NCBI GenBank assembly: GCA_016708435.1
Contig: JADJFV010000003.1
Coordinates: 1-27,500, forward strand
DNA from: Leptospiraceae bacterium
Lineage (GTDB): Bacteria > Spirochaetota > Leptospiria > Leptospirales > Leptospiraceae
Direction: 5' to 3'
DNA length: 27,500 bases
Part shown: positions 26,753-27,500 of the stretch, piece by piece
Layout: the number at the start of each line of letters is the position of its first letter
Position numbering within the stretch: position 1 is the stretch's first letter
The notes under the pieces: generated by a model
The model's database searches: none
Seen by the model: only the letters and a program-made list of their open reading frames with translations
Told to the model about the DNA's origin: nothing
Translations under genes and position numbers: made by a program

Positions 26753-27023
26753 TGCAGCATCTTTCAATGATCCAATATATCTCGTGACTGATGGAACCAA
26801 TCTATTTGTAGCTGATAAGACTAATAATGTGATTCGAAAGATTGTGATCGCAACCGCAGTCGTAACTACTTTATCAGGACCGTCTACTGCAATAGCGGGG
26901 GGGTATACTAACAACTCGGTATTCAGTAGTGCCTTGTTTGATAAACCAACTGGGATTGTATCGGACGGAAATAAATTATACATCATGGACTCAAAGAATT
27001 TTACGATTCGACTAATTCAGTGA
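26749..27023 (+). pseudogene. NHL/beta-propeller repeat protein, C-terminal fragment
   Basis: From the IS junction the plus frame reads GTAASFNDPIYLVTDGTNLFVADKTNNVIRKI and, about 30 residues later, DKPTGIVSDGNKLYIMDSKNFTIRLIQ, then TGA. The two units (aSFxxPxgxxxDGtnLyVaDxxNnxIRkI) are NHL-type propeller blades of the sort found in large leptospiral surface or secreted proteins. The 5' part of the gene, including any signal peptide, is missing, replaced by the truncated IS5-type element in the opposite direction. ATG-less as read; probably dead. Confidence 0.65.
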
Positions 27024-27179
27024 ACAAAGGATATGTTTTCAAAAAAAGAAAACCGAGCCTTACAATAAACATTCCCTGTATAATCTTAAAATAAGTGAAA
27101 CGTAAATCTACTTATACTCTTCTTAATGTTTATCGCATAAGTATGTGGTCTGCTTATCAAACTTTTCTATTTGGGAAGT

Positions 27180-27500
27180 CTATTGGTTGTTATCGTAGGA
27201 TTCAATTACTAACTTAATGAAATCATAAAAGCTAGGAAAAAGCATGTTATAATTTTGTTTCATAAATATTTTCAAGTTCGTATTAAAGGGTTCACAATTA
27301 TTTTTATCGTAGTAATGCATATTAACCTCATGATAGTAATTCATTGTATCATTGGAAAAATCAATTGGATATAGGTCTAATTGTAGCACGAATGAATTTG
27401 TAAAATCTAAAATTGCAAATTTCTTTGCTATAGTTGATTGAGTCAAATAGTAAGTAGTTTCATTTACTATGAACAGAGGCTTTATTAATTCATCCTTATC
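27180..27500 (-). CDS. partial protein of unknown function (5' part beyond the window)
   Basis: The frame is open from the window edge (DKDELIKPLFIVNETTYYL...) to a stop at 27180, giving 106 residues. The TTG at 27446 would give a shorter product but has no clear ribosome binding site, so the gene probably starts outside. The sequence is rich in Asn, Tyr and Phe, without signal or membrane segments. A distant look of SMI1/KNR4-like immunity proteins (IVNETTYYL...FAILDF) was considered but is too weak to assert. Confidence 0.45.
   Translation of the reverse strand, partial: DKDELIKPLFIVNETTYYLTQSTIAKKFAILDFTNSFVLQLDLYPIDFSNDTMNYYHEVNMHYYDKNNCEPFNTNLKIFMKQNYNMLFPSFYDFIKLVIESYDNNQ

Noticed and set aside
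27180..27446. SMI1/KNR4-type immunity protein for the last gene
   Set aside because: Only vague resemblance in a partial sequence; not enough to name a family.
1..27500. CRISPR array, tRNA or rRNA genes
   Set aside because: No regularly spaced repeats and no tRNA cloverleaf or rRNA core sequences were noticed on either strand, though I could not run a covariance search.

Overview
The window is AT-rich DNA whose genes look like those of a spirochaete of the Leptospiraceae. This assignment is an inference from gene style: a single-subunit diheme SdhC with SdhA and SdhB, an RsbU-like SpoIIE phosphatase with a membrane N-terminus, a truncated NHL-repeat protein and an OsmC-metZ pair. No rRNA or tRNA is present to confirm it.

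Layout. (1) About 60-2346: a degenerate IS66-family element in which tnpA, tnpB and tnpC remnants can all be read across many frames. (2) 2635-7074: two collinear genes of the CoA-enzyme activase / 2-hydroxyacyl-CoA dehydratase class (tandem BadF/BadG ATPase domains plus a DUF2229-like domain, then a COG3581-like gene), broken by more than ten small indels. (3) 7244-17511, all on the minus strand: a GH3 glycosidase, sdhB-sdhA-sdhC, a SpoIIE phosphatase, a TolC-like outer-membrane protein, and sucD-sucC. This is a central-metabolism block: succinyl-CoA synthetase makes succinate, and succinate dehydrogenase passes its electrons to quinone. (4) 17726-19429: a chemoreceptor with a periplasmic CXXCH haem motif, converging end to end with lysS (19431-20987, minus). 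(5) 21000-24590: an accessory patch with dispersed repeats, an HTH-HTH-GIY-YIG protein, a large hairpin with attC-like half-sites, a very AT-rich HEPN-like protein, a secreted small protein, and a long inverted repeat. (6) 24595-26198: OsmC-like protein and O-succinylhomoserine sulfhydrylase, translationally coupled. (7) 26309-27500: a truncated IS5-type transposase fused to the tail of an NHL-repeat gene, then a partial unknown gene running off the end.

A striking global feature is that otherwise well-preserved genes (sdhA, sucC, the GIY-YIG gene, the secreted protein, the activase) are broken by one-base changes in short homopolymers, nearly all deletions. In sdhA and sucC, which belong to the core TCA cycle, this is more likely sequencing or assembly error than real loss. 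The 1-7.2 kb region carries far more of them and may be genuinely decaying, poorly polished, or both.

The best candidates for something new are the 21.5-23.9 kb patch (nuclease-like and HEPN-like proteins separated by a structured, possibly integron-cassette-like, non-coding region) and the haem-type chemoreceptor.
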